Shown piece after piece: positions 25,113-34,044 of a stretch of DNA of 35,303 nt. Positions within the stretch are counted from its first letter, which is position 1; every line of letters starts with the position of its first letter. The DNA lies in the NCBI GenBank assembly GCA_027452145.1, contig DAIDHB010000157.1:1-35303 (forward strand), read 5' to 3'. The notes below the pieces were generated by a model, which made no database searches, was not told where the DNA came from, and saw only the letters and a list, made by a program, of their open reading frames with translations. The position numbers and the translations under genes are program-made. This stretch comes from Planctomycetales bacterium. Its GTDB lineage: Bacteria > Planctomycetota > Planctomycetia > Isosphaerales > Isosphaeraceae.

Positions 25113-26705
25113 TCACGCCCGCACCATCGCCTCGAGCACCTCGTCGAGCGACACCGTCGCGAACGTGCTGGCGTAGTCGGACATCGCATAGGGGATGATG
25201 AGCTGGCGCTCGTGCACCAGGCCGCCGCAACTGTAGACGACGTTCGGCACATACCCCTCGCGCTCGTTCGCGTCCGGCTGCAAAAGCGGCACGTCGAGCC
25301 GGCCGATCACCCGCGACGGGTCGTCCAGGTCGAGCAAGAAGGCGCCCAGCGCGTACTTGCGCATCGGGCCGACGCCGTGCGTCAGCACGAGCCAGCCTGC
25401 CTCGGTCTCGATCGGCGACCCGCAGTTGCCGAGCTGCACGTACTCCCACGAATAGGTCGGCTTGGCGATCAGCTCCTTGGTATACCAGAAGTGGAGCATG
25501 TCCGAGTACATCAAATAGATGTTCTCATTATCTTGCCGCGATAGCATGGCATACAGGCCGCGGACCTTGCGGGGGAACAGCGCGAAGCCCTTGTTCCGCA
25601 CCTCGGGGCCGTTCAGGGTGCTGATCCGGAACCGCAGGAAGTCGTCGGTCTCGAGGATCTGGGGCAGGATGACCTTGCCGTCGAACGCGGTATAAGTCGC
25701 ATAGTAGCTGATCGAGCCGTCTTCCTCGACGAACTGGACGAAGCGCGCGTCCTCGATGCCGTTGGACTCGGTGGGCGACGACGGGAAGATGATGCGCTCG
25801 GAGACGCTCTGCTCAGGGGAGTAGCGGATCTCGTAGTTGGCACGGGCCAGGGTGAGCATCGCCTGGGCCGTCGGCTGCATCTCGTGGTGCCGCGGGCGGC
25901 TCTGCTGGAGCACGCGATTGATGGTGGCCTCGAGCTCCTCGAGGGTGAACTGGGCCTCGAGCCCGTCAAGGATCTGGCCGGCGTTCGGCCCCTCGGCCCC
26001 CAGCTCGGCGAGCTTGCGGTGAAACAGCCTCTTATCGTAGAGCGTGTTCGGCACCAGCTCGGGCGCCGCGACGAACCTCGTGGGCTCGTCCATCCGGATG
26101 CGGCAATTGGGGCCGACGGTCCCGCTTCGGAACGTGATCGAGCTGATGTGCCCCTCGCCCGTGGCTCGCAGGCTGACGACGAACCGACGGGTGCCCGGCT
26201 CCAGCCCCGACTGGTCCGGGTGCCAGACCATCGACGGGTTGAACAGAGCGGCCGATTCGAGCGAGTATTCCTGGGTGAAGTACGAGCCGATCAGCATGCG
26301 GCGGTTCTCGCCGATCGGCCGGTCGGTCAGCATGAACCGGCGCACCTGCTCGAACCGGTGGAGGAAGAAGTCGCGGGTGCGCTGGTGGCGGTTGTAGAAC
26401 TCGCGCATCACGTCGCCGATCATCGCGTCGACCTCGGCGTCGGAGAGCGCCATGACCCGCGCAATGATCCGCTCGACGCGCGCCTCGCTCGTCGGATCGA
26501 ACGGCCGGATGACCACGCGGCTGTTGCTGGGCTTCAGCACGATCCCGGTGCGCCGCACGTTCGGCGGCCGCCGCGATGCCGGCCCCGGGCTTTTCGTCTC
26601 CCCCGGCGTTGCGCAAACGGCAGCGCCGTCGACCGAGGGCGTGCTCACGTCGTGCGCGGCAGTACGATCGATCTCGACGGCGGAACTCGATTCGGAGGCT
26701 TCCAT
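25113..26705 (-). CDS. Glycoside hydrolase family 130 protein, long form with helical insertion
   Basis: Second GH130-type propeller, 530 residues, cytoplasmic. The first 50 residues are polar and probably disordered. A helical region (about 75-125) precedes the propeller motifs LFNPSMVWHPDQ (154-165), RFVVSLRATGEGHISSITFR (174-193) and GIEDARFVQF (316-325), where Asp319 is the likely general acid. Between them a helical insertion (about 222-285) is absent from the short form. Later blades contain NKGFALFPRKV, NCGSPIETEAGWLVLTHGVG and VVYSCGGL. GH130 members of this length often sit beside a GT4 glycosyltransferase; that gene lies 85 bp upstream here, in the same direction. Phosphorylase or hydrolase activity and the sugar are not readable. 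Confidence 0.87.
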   Translation of the reverse strand: MEASESSSAVEIDRTAAHDVSTPSVDGAAVCATPGETKSPGPASRRPPNVRRTGIVLKPSNSRVVIRPFDPTSEARVERIIARVMALSDAEVDAMIGDVMREFYNRHQRTRDFFLHRFEQVRRFMLTDRPIGENRRMLIGSYFTQEYSLESAALFNPSMVWHPDQSGLEPGTRRFVVSLRATGEGHISSITFRSGTVGPNCRIRMDEPTRFVAAPELVPNTLYDKRLFHRKLAELGAEGPNAGQILDGLEAQFTLEELEATINRVLQQSRPRHHEMQPTAQAMLTLARANYEIRYSPEQSVSERIIFPSSPTESNGIEDARFVQFVEEDGSISYYATYTAFDGKVILPQILETDDFLRFRISTLNGPEVRNKGFALFPRKVRGLYAMLSRQDNENIYLMYSDMLHFWYTKELIAKPTYSWEYVQLGNCGSPIETEAGWLVLTHGVGPMRKYALGAFLLDLDDPSRVIGRLDVPLLQPDANEREGYVPNVVYSCGGLVHERQLIIPYAMSDYASTFATVSLDEVLEAMVRA

Positions 26706-26790
26706 GGATTCGCTCGCCTGACCTCGATGTCAGAGTATCGATCGGCGATGGCCCGGGCGACAACCGGCTGCCCCGCGAGCACCGCCGTGT

Positions 26791-29073
26791 TCAGGTCGCG
26801 TGGACCTGCCGCAGCGAGGCCGGAACGCTCTCGATCAGCTTCATCGCGCCGAGCGAGAGCAGGAACGAGAGGGTCGACTCGGCCCCCTGGTTGAGGTTGA
26901 CCCGATCCTCCTGGAGGCCGTCGCAGCAACCCCCAGCCTTGGCGTCGTACAGGTCCAGCCCCAGGTCATTGCCGCCCAGGAACCACTCGAAGGCGACGCG
27001 AGCCTCCTGGAGCCACGCGGCATCCTCGGTGGCGTGGTAGGCCTCGATGCAGGCCGAGACCGTTGCGTGCGCCTCGATTGGCTGCTGGTCGAACTGCGCC
27101 CGCTCGCCGCCGCGCGGGAAGAAGCCGCGGCAGCCGATCGGCCGAAAGCATCCCGACGGCGCCTTCTGAAGGTCCACCAGCCAGCGCAGCGTCCGCAGGC
27201 CGACCTCCATGGCGCGCGGCCCGGCGCCCGAGCGGCCCGCGGCGATCAGGGCGTGCGGCAGCCGGGCGTTGTCATACGCCAGGATGTCCTCGAACCACTG
27301 CCAGTCGTCGTCGGCCGTCCGGTCGTAGAGGGCGATCAGGCGCTCGGCAAGGGCATCGCGCATCTGGCTGGCCGGCCGGGCCCCGGCGAACCGATGGAGG
27401 TAGTGGCACAGACCCAGAATCGCCGCGCCCCAGCCGCGGGGCGACGGCATGTCGGCGATCGCCGGCAACGCCAGGTCGAAGAGCTGCGACGCCCAGAACT
27501 GGAGGTCTCGCCGCCGCGATCGTCCCACGCACGCCCCCAGCGCCCAGATCGCGCGGCCATTGCTGTCATCCGACCCAACCGACTCCAGCCACCTGCGGTC
27601 GAAGCTCATGAAATTGCGGAACCTGCCGAGCTTCCGGTCGAACGCGTGGTTCAGGAACGCCGCGTAGATCGTCGCCAGCCGGTACGCCTGGCCCGAGCCC
27701 TGGCCGAACTGCTCCAGCAGCACGGTGAGCAGCAGCGCGCGGGCGTTGTCGTCGGTGCAGTAGCCCTCGGCGAAATTGGGGATCGTCGAGCAGGCATGCT
27801 GGAATAGCCCCGCCGAGTCGGTCATCCGCACCAGGTGATCCAGCCGCCAGTCGGGCAGGTCCATCGGCTGCTCGGCCAGCGTGCGAACCGCCAGCGGCTT
27901 GTACGGGACGTCCTGACGCCCTCGGCGGGCACGGGCGAACGACTCCATGTACTGGTGCGCCACGTGACTCCAGATCATCTCACGCCCGAGCATGTACGCC
28001 TTCTTGCGCATCGCATGCCGCCGCGACTCGTCCCGCAGCAGCTCGACGACCTCGCGCGCCAGCGCCTCGGAGTCGCCGAACGGGACGAGTACGCCGCGCC
28101 CCTCGGCCAGCAATTCCTCCGCGTACCAGTACGGCGTCGAGATCACCGCCTTGCCGCAGCCGAACGCGTACGCCAGGGTCCCCGAGACGATCTGCGCCGG
28201 GTTCAGGTACGGCGTGACGTAGATGTCCGCCATGCCGATGAACTCGATCAGCTCGTCGATCTCGAGGAACCGGTTGTAGAAGCTGACGTTCGGCTTGATG
28301 CCCAGGTCCTTCGCCAGCCGCTCGAGGCTGATCCGGTAGCGCTCGCCCTGCTCGCGAATCAGGTTCGGGTGCGTGGCACCCACCACGATGTAGACGAAGT
28401 CGGGGAACTCGCGCAGGATCTCCGGCATCGCCCGCAGCATCACCTCGATCCCCTTGTTGGGCGAGAGCAGGCCGAAGGTGAGCGCAACGTGTTTTCCCTC
28501 GACGTCGAACTGGTCCTTGTAGAAATTCGGGTCGACGAACGGCATGTCGGGGATGCCGTGCGCGATGAGGTCGATCTTCGACTCGGGGACGTCGTAGACC
28601 TCGCGGAGGAACGTGCGGGCGCGCTCGGACATCACCACCAGCCGGGCCGAGAGCTCGGCGATCTGACAGAGCACCCGGTGCTGATCGGCGCTCGGCTCGC
28701 GGAGGACGGTGTGCAGCGTCGTGACAATCGGCATCCGCAGGTCGCCCATCAACCGCAGAACGTGGCTGCCGGACGGACCGCCGAAGATGCCGTATTCGTG
28801 CTGGAGGCTGACGACGTCCGTGTTGGAGAAATTCAGGTAATCGGCCGCGCGGAGGTACGCGTCGACCTCCTGCTCCTCAACCTCGAACCGGACCTCGCCC
28901 GGATAGTCGTATCCCTGCGGGATGTCGTTGATGGGGACGACAAACGAGTCGGTGCCGGGATACTGCGTGGCCACCGACGTGCACAGGTCATAGGTGAATG
29001 TGGCGATCCCGCACTTGCGGGGCAGGTAATCGCCGACGAACGCCAGCTTCTGGATGTCGCTATTCCGTTTCAT
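26791..29073 (-). CDS. GT4 glycosyltransferase fused to a C-terminal alpha/alpha-toroid domain
   Basis: Two-domain protein of 760 residues. Residues 1 to about 390 form a GT-B fold of the GT4 type: N-terminal FVGDYLPRKCGIATFTYDL (12-30), VSLQHEYGIFGG (88-99), the domain-2 start FGLLSPNKGIEVMLRAM (200-216), and donor-site region VTPYLNPAQIVSGTLAYAFGCGKAVISTPYWYAEELL (about 286-322), where the usual E-x7-E is altered. Residues of about 405-750 are repeated helices ending in conserved loops, as in alpha/alpha-toroid glycosidases. DDNAR (441-445), SDDSNGRA (501-508), YDNARLPHA (600-608), FDQQPIEAHA (661-670) and NLNQGAEST (726-734) are likely active-site loops. No signal peptide, so probably cytoplasmic. 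It is cotranscribed with the long GH130 gene. The fused domain may trim, sense or bind the glycan; this is inferred from its fold. Confidence 0.88.
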   Translation of the reverse strand: MKRNSDIQKLAFVGDYLPRKCGIATFTYDLCTSVATQYPGTDSFVVPINDIPQGYDYPGEVRFEVEEQEVDAYLRAADYLNFSNTDVVSLQHEYGIFGGPSGSHVLRLMGDLRMPIVTTLHTVLREPSADQHRVLCQIAELSARLVVMSERARTFLREVYDVPESKIDLIAHGIPDMPFVDPNFYKDQFDVEGKHVALTFGLLSPNKGIEVMLRAMPEILREFPDFVYIVVGATHPNLIREQGERYRISLERLAKDLGIKPNVSFYNRFLEIDELIEFIGMADIYVTPYLNPAQIVSGTLAYAFGCGKAVISTPYWYAEELLAEGRGVLVPFGDSEALAREVVELLRDESRRHAMRKKAYMLGREMIWSHVAHQYMESFARARRGRQDVPYKPLAVRTLAEQPMDLPDWRLDHLVRMTDSAGLFQHACSTIPNFAEGYCTDDNARALLLTVLLEQFGQGSGQAYRLATIYAAFLNHAFDRKLGRFRNFMSFDRRWLESVGSDDSNGRAIWALGACVGRSRRRDLQFWASQLFDLALPAIADMPSPRGWGAAILGLCHYLHRFAGARPASQMRDALAERLIALYDRTADDDWQWFEDILAYDNARLPHALIAAGRSGAGPRAMEVGLRTLRWLVDLQKAPSGCFRPIGCRGFFPRGGERAQFDQQPIEAHATVSACIEAYHATEDAAWLQEARVAFEWFLGGNDLGLDLYDAKAGGCCDGLQEDRVNLNQGAESTLSFLLSLGAMKLIESVPASLRQVHAT

Positions 29074-29248
29074 TCAAGCTCGTGGAAATCAGACGGGTCG
29101 CGGCGTACGGCGCCGGGCCGGGCAAGGCTGCTCCGGGACGGGGACACGCGACTCTCAGGGGCCCGCGGGCACGTCGCCGGCCGGCGACGAACCTCCTCAC
29201 CGGGGTGCATCCGGTGCTGTCCGGCGGGTCAGTTGTTCAAGGCTCGCC

Positions 29249-29277
29249 ATCATAGCAGGCGGACCGAACGACGGCAA
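29249..29277 (-). promoter_or_regulatory. Sigma-70-type promoter for the GT4-GH130 operon
   Basis: The minus strand has TTGCCG (29272-29277), a 17-bp spacer and TATGAT (29249-29254). Four and five of six bases match consensus. It lies about 175 bp upstream of the GT4 start, so it would give a long untranslated leader. Confidence 0.5.
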
Positions 29278-29343
29278 ACGGGCCGCCTGCGGCGACCTGA
29301 GAGCGCCAACTTGCGATGCCGCAAACCGCCGATTCGTCGCAGT

Positions 29344-29937
29344 TTACCGGCCGCGCCCATATCCCCCGGCCATCACCGAGCCCCGACTGGGCGCGCAACG
29401 ATGGCGCCCCTGCGGCACGTTCGCGTTGAAGTGCTGAGCCCCGCGCATCGTCGGGTAGTAGTTGTGGGGCGGCGCAGTCCGCTGCGGGACGACCACTTGC
29501 GGCGGCGGAGTGCGGGTCGAGCCGAGCGAGGACTGCGACTGGGCCGCGCGAGCCCGAACCGAATACGGCCGGAAGGGATCATTCGCGTCGTTCCCACTTA
29601 CCGACCCGGGAACTGCCGCCCCCGCGGCCGTATCGGCGTCACCGTAGCGAGCTGTCGAGCCGGGGTAGGCCGAGGCTCGGCCTCGTGTCACCACGCGGTT
29701 GAACGACGGGTCGGAGCGCCGCCGAGCGGCAGCCGCGGCCGTGGCCGTCGAGCGGCTCGGGACAGTGGTCGTCGAGCGGATCGCTGTCGCGGCGGAGCGC
29801 GAAGTCGACGAGGCGGCGGGTGAGGAGGTCCCGCGACCAGCGTCGCCCGTCCCGGCGGGCGACTGACCTATCGCGGTGGTCCGGCCTCCCAGGATCATCA
29901 GGCCGATCAAGAGACCGAGTCGACAGCTTATCTTCAT
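29344..29937 (-). CDS. Small exported low-complexity protein of unknown function
   Basis: The 197-residue product starts at the ATG at 29937 with GGAGG nine bases upstream. A clear signal peptide (MKISCRLGLLIGLMILGG, cleavage probably near AIGQ-SP, about 22-25) is followed by Ser/Thr/Ala/Arg-rich sequence and a C-terminal part rich in Pro, Tyr, His and Gly (PPPQVVVPQRTAPPHNYYP; GGYGRGR end). No domain is recognised. The composition suggests an unstructured cell-wall or matrix protein, or a weakly conserved lineage-specific gene. The signal peptide, ribosome site and promoter together make it likely real. Confidence 0.65.
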   Translation of the reverse strand: MKISCRLGLLIGLMILGGRTTAIGQSPAGTGDAGRGTSSPAASSTSRSAATAIRSTTTVPSRSTATAAAAARRRSDPSFNRVVTRGRASAYPGSTARYGDADTAAGAAVPGSVSGNDANDPFRPYSVRARAAQSQSSLGSTRTPPPQVVVPQRTAPPHNYYPTMRGAQHFNANVPQGRHRCAPSRGSVMAGGYGRGR

Positions 29938-29985
29938 CGGTCGCCTCCGTTCACGGCATGGCCGCCAGGCGATAGGTTCCCCTCG

Positions 29986-30013
29986 ATTATCGCCCGGCCG
30001 CCCGAGAACACAA
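29986..30013 (-). promoter_or_regulatory. Putative promoter of the small exported protein
   Basis: On the minus strand, TTGTGT (30008-30013), a 16-bp spacer and GATAAT (29986-29991). It gives a start about 40 bp before the ATG at 29937, a normal leader length. Confidence 0.5.
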
Positions 30014-30156
30014 GGACCAGTCGGCGAATCCCGTGCCGGCCGGCTCATCTTCGCCCTCGATCCACCTCGCTTTGTTCTTCATCCTCCGCGCTCCGCTCTC
30101 GAGTGCGGGTGCCGGCCCGCGCCTCCCACTCGCTCGTTGCAACGCCACAGTCGACG

Positions 30157-33100
30157 CTACTTCACTCCCGCGGGCGGATTCGCCGGCTCGCGACGGCTCA
30201 GCAGGTAATCCATCAAGCTCTCGAATTCGGCCGGCGGGATCTGCTCGGCGAAGTTGGCCGGCATGGGCGACATCGGCGAGCTCTTGCGCTCGGAAATCGC
30301 GCCCTTCGGCACACGGATCTCCTTGCCCTGCGAATCGGCCAGCACGAGGATCTCACCCTCCTCGCGCAGCACCAGCCCCGTGATCACCCGGCCGTCGTCG
30401 AGCGCGAGCACGGTCGAGCGAAACGCCTGGTCGACGTTGCGATTGGGGTCGAGCACGTCCTCGAGCAGCCGGTCGAGCCCCCGGCTGCCGATCCCGTCGA
30501 GCTGCGGACCGACCCGGGCCCCCTTGCCGCCGAGCTGATGGCACACGGCGCAATTCTTCTCGAAGATGGGTGCGCCCCGCTCGGGATGAGGCTCGCGCGA
30601 CGCGGCCTGGAACTGTCGGCGCCGGGTGTTGATCGCTGCGGCGAGCTTGCGGTCGGCTGGCGGCAGACCCGCGAGCAATTGCTTCAGTCGCTCGTCCAGC
30701 CTCGGCGGATTCGACTGCTTGAGCGCCAGCGCGACCGGCTGCTCCTGGAGCAGCCGCGCCGACGCCTTGCCCGCGGCGATCGCGTCGAGCAGGGCGATCG
30801 CCCCCTCGCGGCGGCGGGCCAGGCCCGCGGCGATCGCCGACTGGAGCCGCCCCGGTGCCACCGGCATCGCCTCGATCAGCGCGGGCACCGATCCCGCCCG
30901 GCCGCTCGCCGCCAGCAGTGTCGCCGCCGTGTCCCGCAACCCGATCGGCGCCGACGGATCGCGAACCACCGCCTTCGCCAGGTCCTGGCTGCCCGCCGGG
31001 TCGATCGCCATGAGCGCCGTCAGCGACGCCGAGCGCCGCGGCTCCACCATAACGGAGCCGGCCGCCATGTCGCGCAGCTTGCCCTCCAGGTCCTTCAGTC
31101 GCAGGCCGCTGGCCAGCTCGATCCCCAGGTCCACCTCGCCGGGGTCCTTCGAATCCAGCAGCGCCCGCGCGTGATCGACGGCCATCTCGTGCATCATCCG
31201 GCCCGGGGGCATCCCGCGCTCCTGAAGCCCCTGATGGATCGCCTTGACCAGCCGGGCCTGGAGCGGACGCCCGTGCGACGACGCCCGGCGGACCCGCCCG
31301 GCCAGCTCGTCGAGCCGCCCGGGCTCGGCGTAGCGCGCGACGTGGTGGATGTACCGCACCCAGTTCTCCGGCGATTCGTCCAGATGTTCCAGGTAGTCGA
31401 GCAGGTACGCCGCCGACTCGGGCGTGTGCACGCCCGTCGCCACGTCGGCAACATCCCGGCGGTCGCGATCCGACAGGCCGAGCTTCTCGACCTGAGCCCA
31501 GGCGTGCCCCGACTGGAACTGGTCCCGGAGCGCAATCCGTGCAACGTGAATCAAATGGTTGTCGTCCCCGGGCGCCGACTGTCGCAGGGCCAGAAGCGGC
31601 CTGACGTTCGCGGCGTCGGGATGCGTTCCCAGTGCCTCGGCCGCCGCGCGCTTCACATACGGGTCGGCGTCTCGGAGTCCGTCGAGCGCGAGCGGACGGA
31701 CCATCGAGTCGAGCGAGGTGCGCTCGAGAAGCGTCCGGAGCGCATGCACCCTCAGCTCGCGGTCGGCGTCTCGCCCGCAGGCGAGGAGGGCCGCGTCGTC
31801 CAGTCTGCCGAGCCGCTGGAGGACCCACATCGCGTGAACCCGCCGCCGCGCCGGCTCCGTCGGCGCCAGCGCCTTCCGCACGTCCGCCTCGATCCCGTCG
31901 CCCCGCTCGACAAGCTGGTTCGCCGCCGACATCCGCACCGCCAGGTTCGTATGCCCCAGGTCGGCGATCAGCTCGGCCACCGGCGACTTCGTGCGGTCGA
32001 CCGACGACGGCGGCGGTGCCGGATGCCCTCCCTCACCCCGATAGACGATCCGCCAGATCCGACCGCTGGTGCGGTCGCGGCCGGGGTGCATCAGCGGCAC
32101 CTCGTAATGACCGATGATCCGGTTGTAGAAATCCGCGACGTAGAGCGCCCCGTCCGGGCCCAGCTCGATGTCCACCGGCCGGAACCAGTTGTCCTCGCTC
32201 CAGACGAAATCCGGCTGCTCGATCCCCTTCGGCGTCGTGCCGTGCCACTCGATCCGGTCGTGGTTGATCCGGTTGGTGACGACATTCCCGATGAAGACCG
32301 TGCCGCGATACGCCTCGGGGAACTGCTCGGCCGCGTAGTAGCTGATCCCGGCGATGCCCGTGGATCCGTGGTCGTGCGTGACCATGTCCGGGCCGAAGCC
32401 CAGGCCATCGTCCGGCTTGCCGAAGCTCGGGTAAAACGCCTCGCGCAGGAGCTGGTACACCGGCCGGCTGTGGCAGTCGCACGAGTAAAGGTTCCCCAAT
32501 GGGTCGAAAGCCAGGCCGAACGGGTTCACCTGCCCGTGGGTGAAATACTCGGCGTGCGAGCCGTCCGGGCGCATCCGATACGTGTTGCCCGACTGCATCT
32601 CGATCGGCCGGTGATCCTTGCCCTGGACCTTCGACTCGTTGGAAAAGCCGTGGCACGCGTAGATCCAGCCGTCGAAGCCCCAGGTGAACGCATTGGTCAT
32701 GCCGTGGGTGTCGCGATGGCCGATGAATCCGTAAAACACCTCGCGGCGGTCGGCGCGGCCGTCGCCGTCGGTGTCGGTCATCAGGTAGATATTGGGAATG
32801 TTGTGCACCAGCACCGACCGGCCCGAGGGATAGGGCAGCAGTCCGATCGGGATATTCAGGCCGTCGGCAAATGTCTGGATCTTCCGGGCCCGGCCATCCG
32901 GCGCGAAGTCCGAGAGGATCTTGACGCTGTCGCGGCCCGGCGTGCCCTCGGGCTTCGGGAACGGGTACTCGCGCGTGTCGGTGACCCACAGCCGCCCCAG
33001 GTCATCGAAGGCGATGTTCAGCGGCTTCTGGATGTCGGGCTCGGCCGCGACGAGCTGGACCTCGAACCCGGGCGGGACGTGCAGCGCCCGGCGCTCCTCG

Positions 33101-33234
33101 GCGGGCGAGCGATGGGGCAAGGTCGACACGTTCTCGACCGGGGCTGGCTTCTGCGCCCTCGCTGATTGACCAACCTGGCCGATAAGGAAGAACGCGACGA
33201 GCCCGGCGGCCCTCACAGCACGCGAAACCTGCAT
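30157..33234 (-). CDS. Exported dehydrogenase-like beta-propeller / HEAT repeat / cytochrome c protein
   Basis: Secreted 1025-residue protein of the type named after Pirellula and Verrucomicrobium (membrane-bound dehydrogenase domain followed by a heme-binding domain; TIGR02604 and TIGR02603 as I recall). A signal peptide (about 1-27, ending ARA-Q) leads to the propeller (about 45-410) with PPGFEVQLVAAEPDIQKPLNIAFDDLGRLWVTD, DTDGDGRADRREV, WGFDGWIYACHGFSN, SCDCHSRPVYQ and GPDGALYVADFYNRIIGHYE. HEAT-like helical repeats follow (about 430-860). The end holds one c-type heme site, CAVCH (895-899), and a conserved C-terminal part (PNRNVDQAFRSTV, ITGLVLREEG, MSPMPANFAEQI). Such proteins are thought to oxidise sugars or polyols in the periplasm; the substrate is unknown. 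GGGAGGA precedes the ATG at 33234. Confidence 0.93.
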   Translation of the reverse strand: MQVSRAVRAAGLVAFFLIGQVGQSARAQKPAPVENVSTLPHRSPAEERRALHVPPGFEVQLVAAEPDIQKPLNIAFDDLGRLWVTDTREYPFPKPEGTPGRDSVKILSDFAPDGRARKIQTFADGLNIPIGLLPYPSGRSVLVHNIPNIYLMTDTDGDGRADRREVFYGFIGHRDTHGMTNAFTWGFDGWIYACHGFSNESKVQGKDHRPIEMQSGNTYRMRPDGSHAEYFTHGQVNPFGLAFDPLGNLYSCDCHSRPVYQLLREAFYPSFGKPDDGLGFGPDMVTHDHGSTGIAGISYYAAEQFPEAYRGTVFIGNVVTNRINHDRIEWHGTTPKGIEQPDFVWSEDNWFRPVDIELGPDGALYVADFYNRIIGHYEVPLMHPGRDRTSGRIWRIVYRGEGGHPAPPPSSVDRTKSPVAELIADLGHTNLAVRMSAANQLVERGDGIEADVRKALAPTEPARRRVHAMWVLQRLGRLDDAALLACGRDADRELRVHALRTLLERTSLDSMVRPLALDGLRDADPYVKRAAAEALGTHPDAANVRPLLALRQSAPGDDNHLIHVARIALRDQFQSGHAWAQVEKLGLSDRDRRDVADVATGVHTPESAAYLLDYLEHLDESPENWVRYIHHVARYAEPGRLDELAGRVRRASSHGRPLQARLVKAIHQGLQERGMPPGRMMHEMAVDHARALLDSKDPGEVDLGIELASGLRLKDLEGKLRDMAAGSVMVEPRRSASLTALMAIDPAGSQDLAKAVVRDPSAPIGLRDTAATLLAASGRAGSVPALIEAMPVAPGRLQSAIAAGLARRREGAIALLDAIAAGKASARLLQEQPVALALKQSNPPRLDERLKQLLAGLPPADRKLAAAINTRRRQFQAASREPHPERGAPIFEKNCAVCHQLGGKGARVGPQLDGIGSRGLDRLLEDVLDPNRNVDQAFRSTVLALDDGRVITGLVLREEGEILVLADSQGKEIRVPKGAISERKSSPMSPMPANFAEQIPPAEFESLMDYLLSRREPANPPAGVK

Positions 33235-33299
33235 TTCTGACAGTCCTCCCGGATCATTGACTCACTGCGTTCGGGCCGGCGAAATCCTGTCCTGGGAAA

Positions 33300-33755
33300 T
33301 CAAACCGACCCGGAAGGGCTCGTTCCACCGAAGGCGCCCGCCCGCGCGGGGTCGTCCCAGGCGAAAAATCGCAGGCTGTAGCCCTCGGGGTCCTGGAACC
33401 GAATCTCGCGGTAGCCCTCGGCGGGATTAACCACCGGCTCGCCGACATCGATGCCGTGTTCGATCAGCCGACGGCGCTCGCCGTCGAGGTCCGCGACCTG
33501 GAACACCAGTCGCACCCGGGCCCGCGATGTCGGCGCCTGCGGCTCCTTGACCCCCTGGAGCCCCACTCGACCGCCCCCCGCCCCCAGCAGGGCAAACTCG
33601 TGTGTCGTGTCGACCAGCAAGGGCGCGAGCCCGAGCGAGTCCACATACCAGCGCAGGGTCGTCTGCCACCGCACGACGCGGATCACGGTCATGAACAGCT
33701 CGATGCGGCTCGGCACGGCGGCCGCCGCGGGCGCGGAATCGGCAGGGTCGCTCAT
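33300..33755 (-). CDS. VOC (glyoxalase/bleomycin resistance fold) family protein
   Basis: A 151-residue one-chain VOC protein with two beta-alpha-beta-beta-beta modules: LFMTVIRVVRWQTTLRWYVDSLGL (20-43) with FALLGAGG, and VRLVFQVADLDGERRRLIEHGI (79-101) ending YREIRFQDPEGYSLRFF. DPEG is the usual late motif of the second module. The metal-ligand pattern is incomplete by eye, so glyoxalase I activity is doubtful; resistance, isomerase or dioxygenase-type functions are possible. It lies 65 bp before the dehydrogenase gene on the same strand and is divergent from the glycosyltransferase. Confidence 0.8.
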   Translation of the reverse strand: MSDPADSAPAAAAVPSRIELFMTVIRVVRWQTTLRWYVDSLGLAPLLVDTTHEFALLGAGGGRVGLQGVKEPQAPTSRARVRLVFQVADLDGERRRLIEHGIDVGEPVVNPAEGYREIRFQDPEGYSLRFFAWDDPARAGAFGGTSPSGSV

Positions 33756-33890
33756 TCGGGTCGCCTGTTTCCAGCGGCTGGAGTCGAACGATCACGGCGA
33801 TCGGCCGTAACATTATGGCGGGCGACGCCGTCCGACGCGAGAGCCTGCCGACCGCCCGGGTTCGCACACCCTTCCGATGGCCGGCTCCGA

Positions 33891-33919
33891 TTGACGTGCC
33901 CGCGGCGATCGGCTATAGG
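33891..33919 (+). promoter_or_regulatory. Sigma-70-type promoter for the glycosyltransferase gene
   Basis: TTGACG (33891-33896), a 17-bp spacer and TATAGG (33914-33919) upstream of the gene at 34045. Five of six and four of six bases match consensus. The leader would be about 120 nt. Confidence 0.6.
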
Positions 33920-34044
33920 ATCACGCTGGCGAGCCGCAGCGATGGCGGATCTCGCTCGACGACGGCAACAGGGAAGGAAGCACGCTCGCGGCCCCCCCAC
34001 GGAAGGCCGCGGGTCGGAAATGCCGGACCGGCAGGGATGCACCG

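Noticed and set aside
30103..33165. Plus-strand open frame of 1020 codons opposite the dehydrogenase/cytochrome gene
   Set aside because: No recognisable domain; it is an antisense shadow of a gene with a signal peptide, propeller and CxxCH motif.
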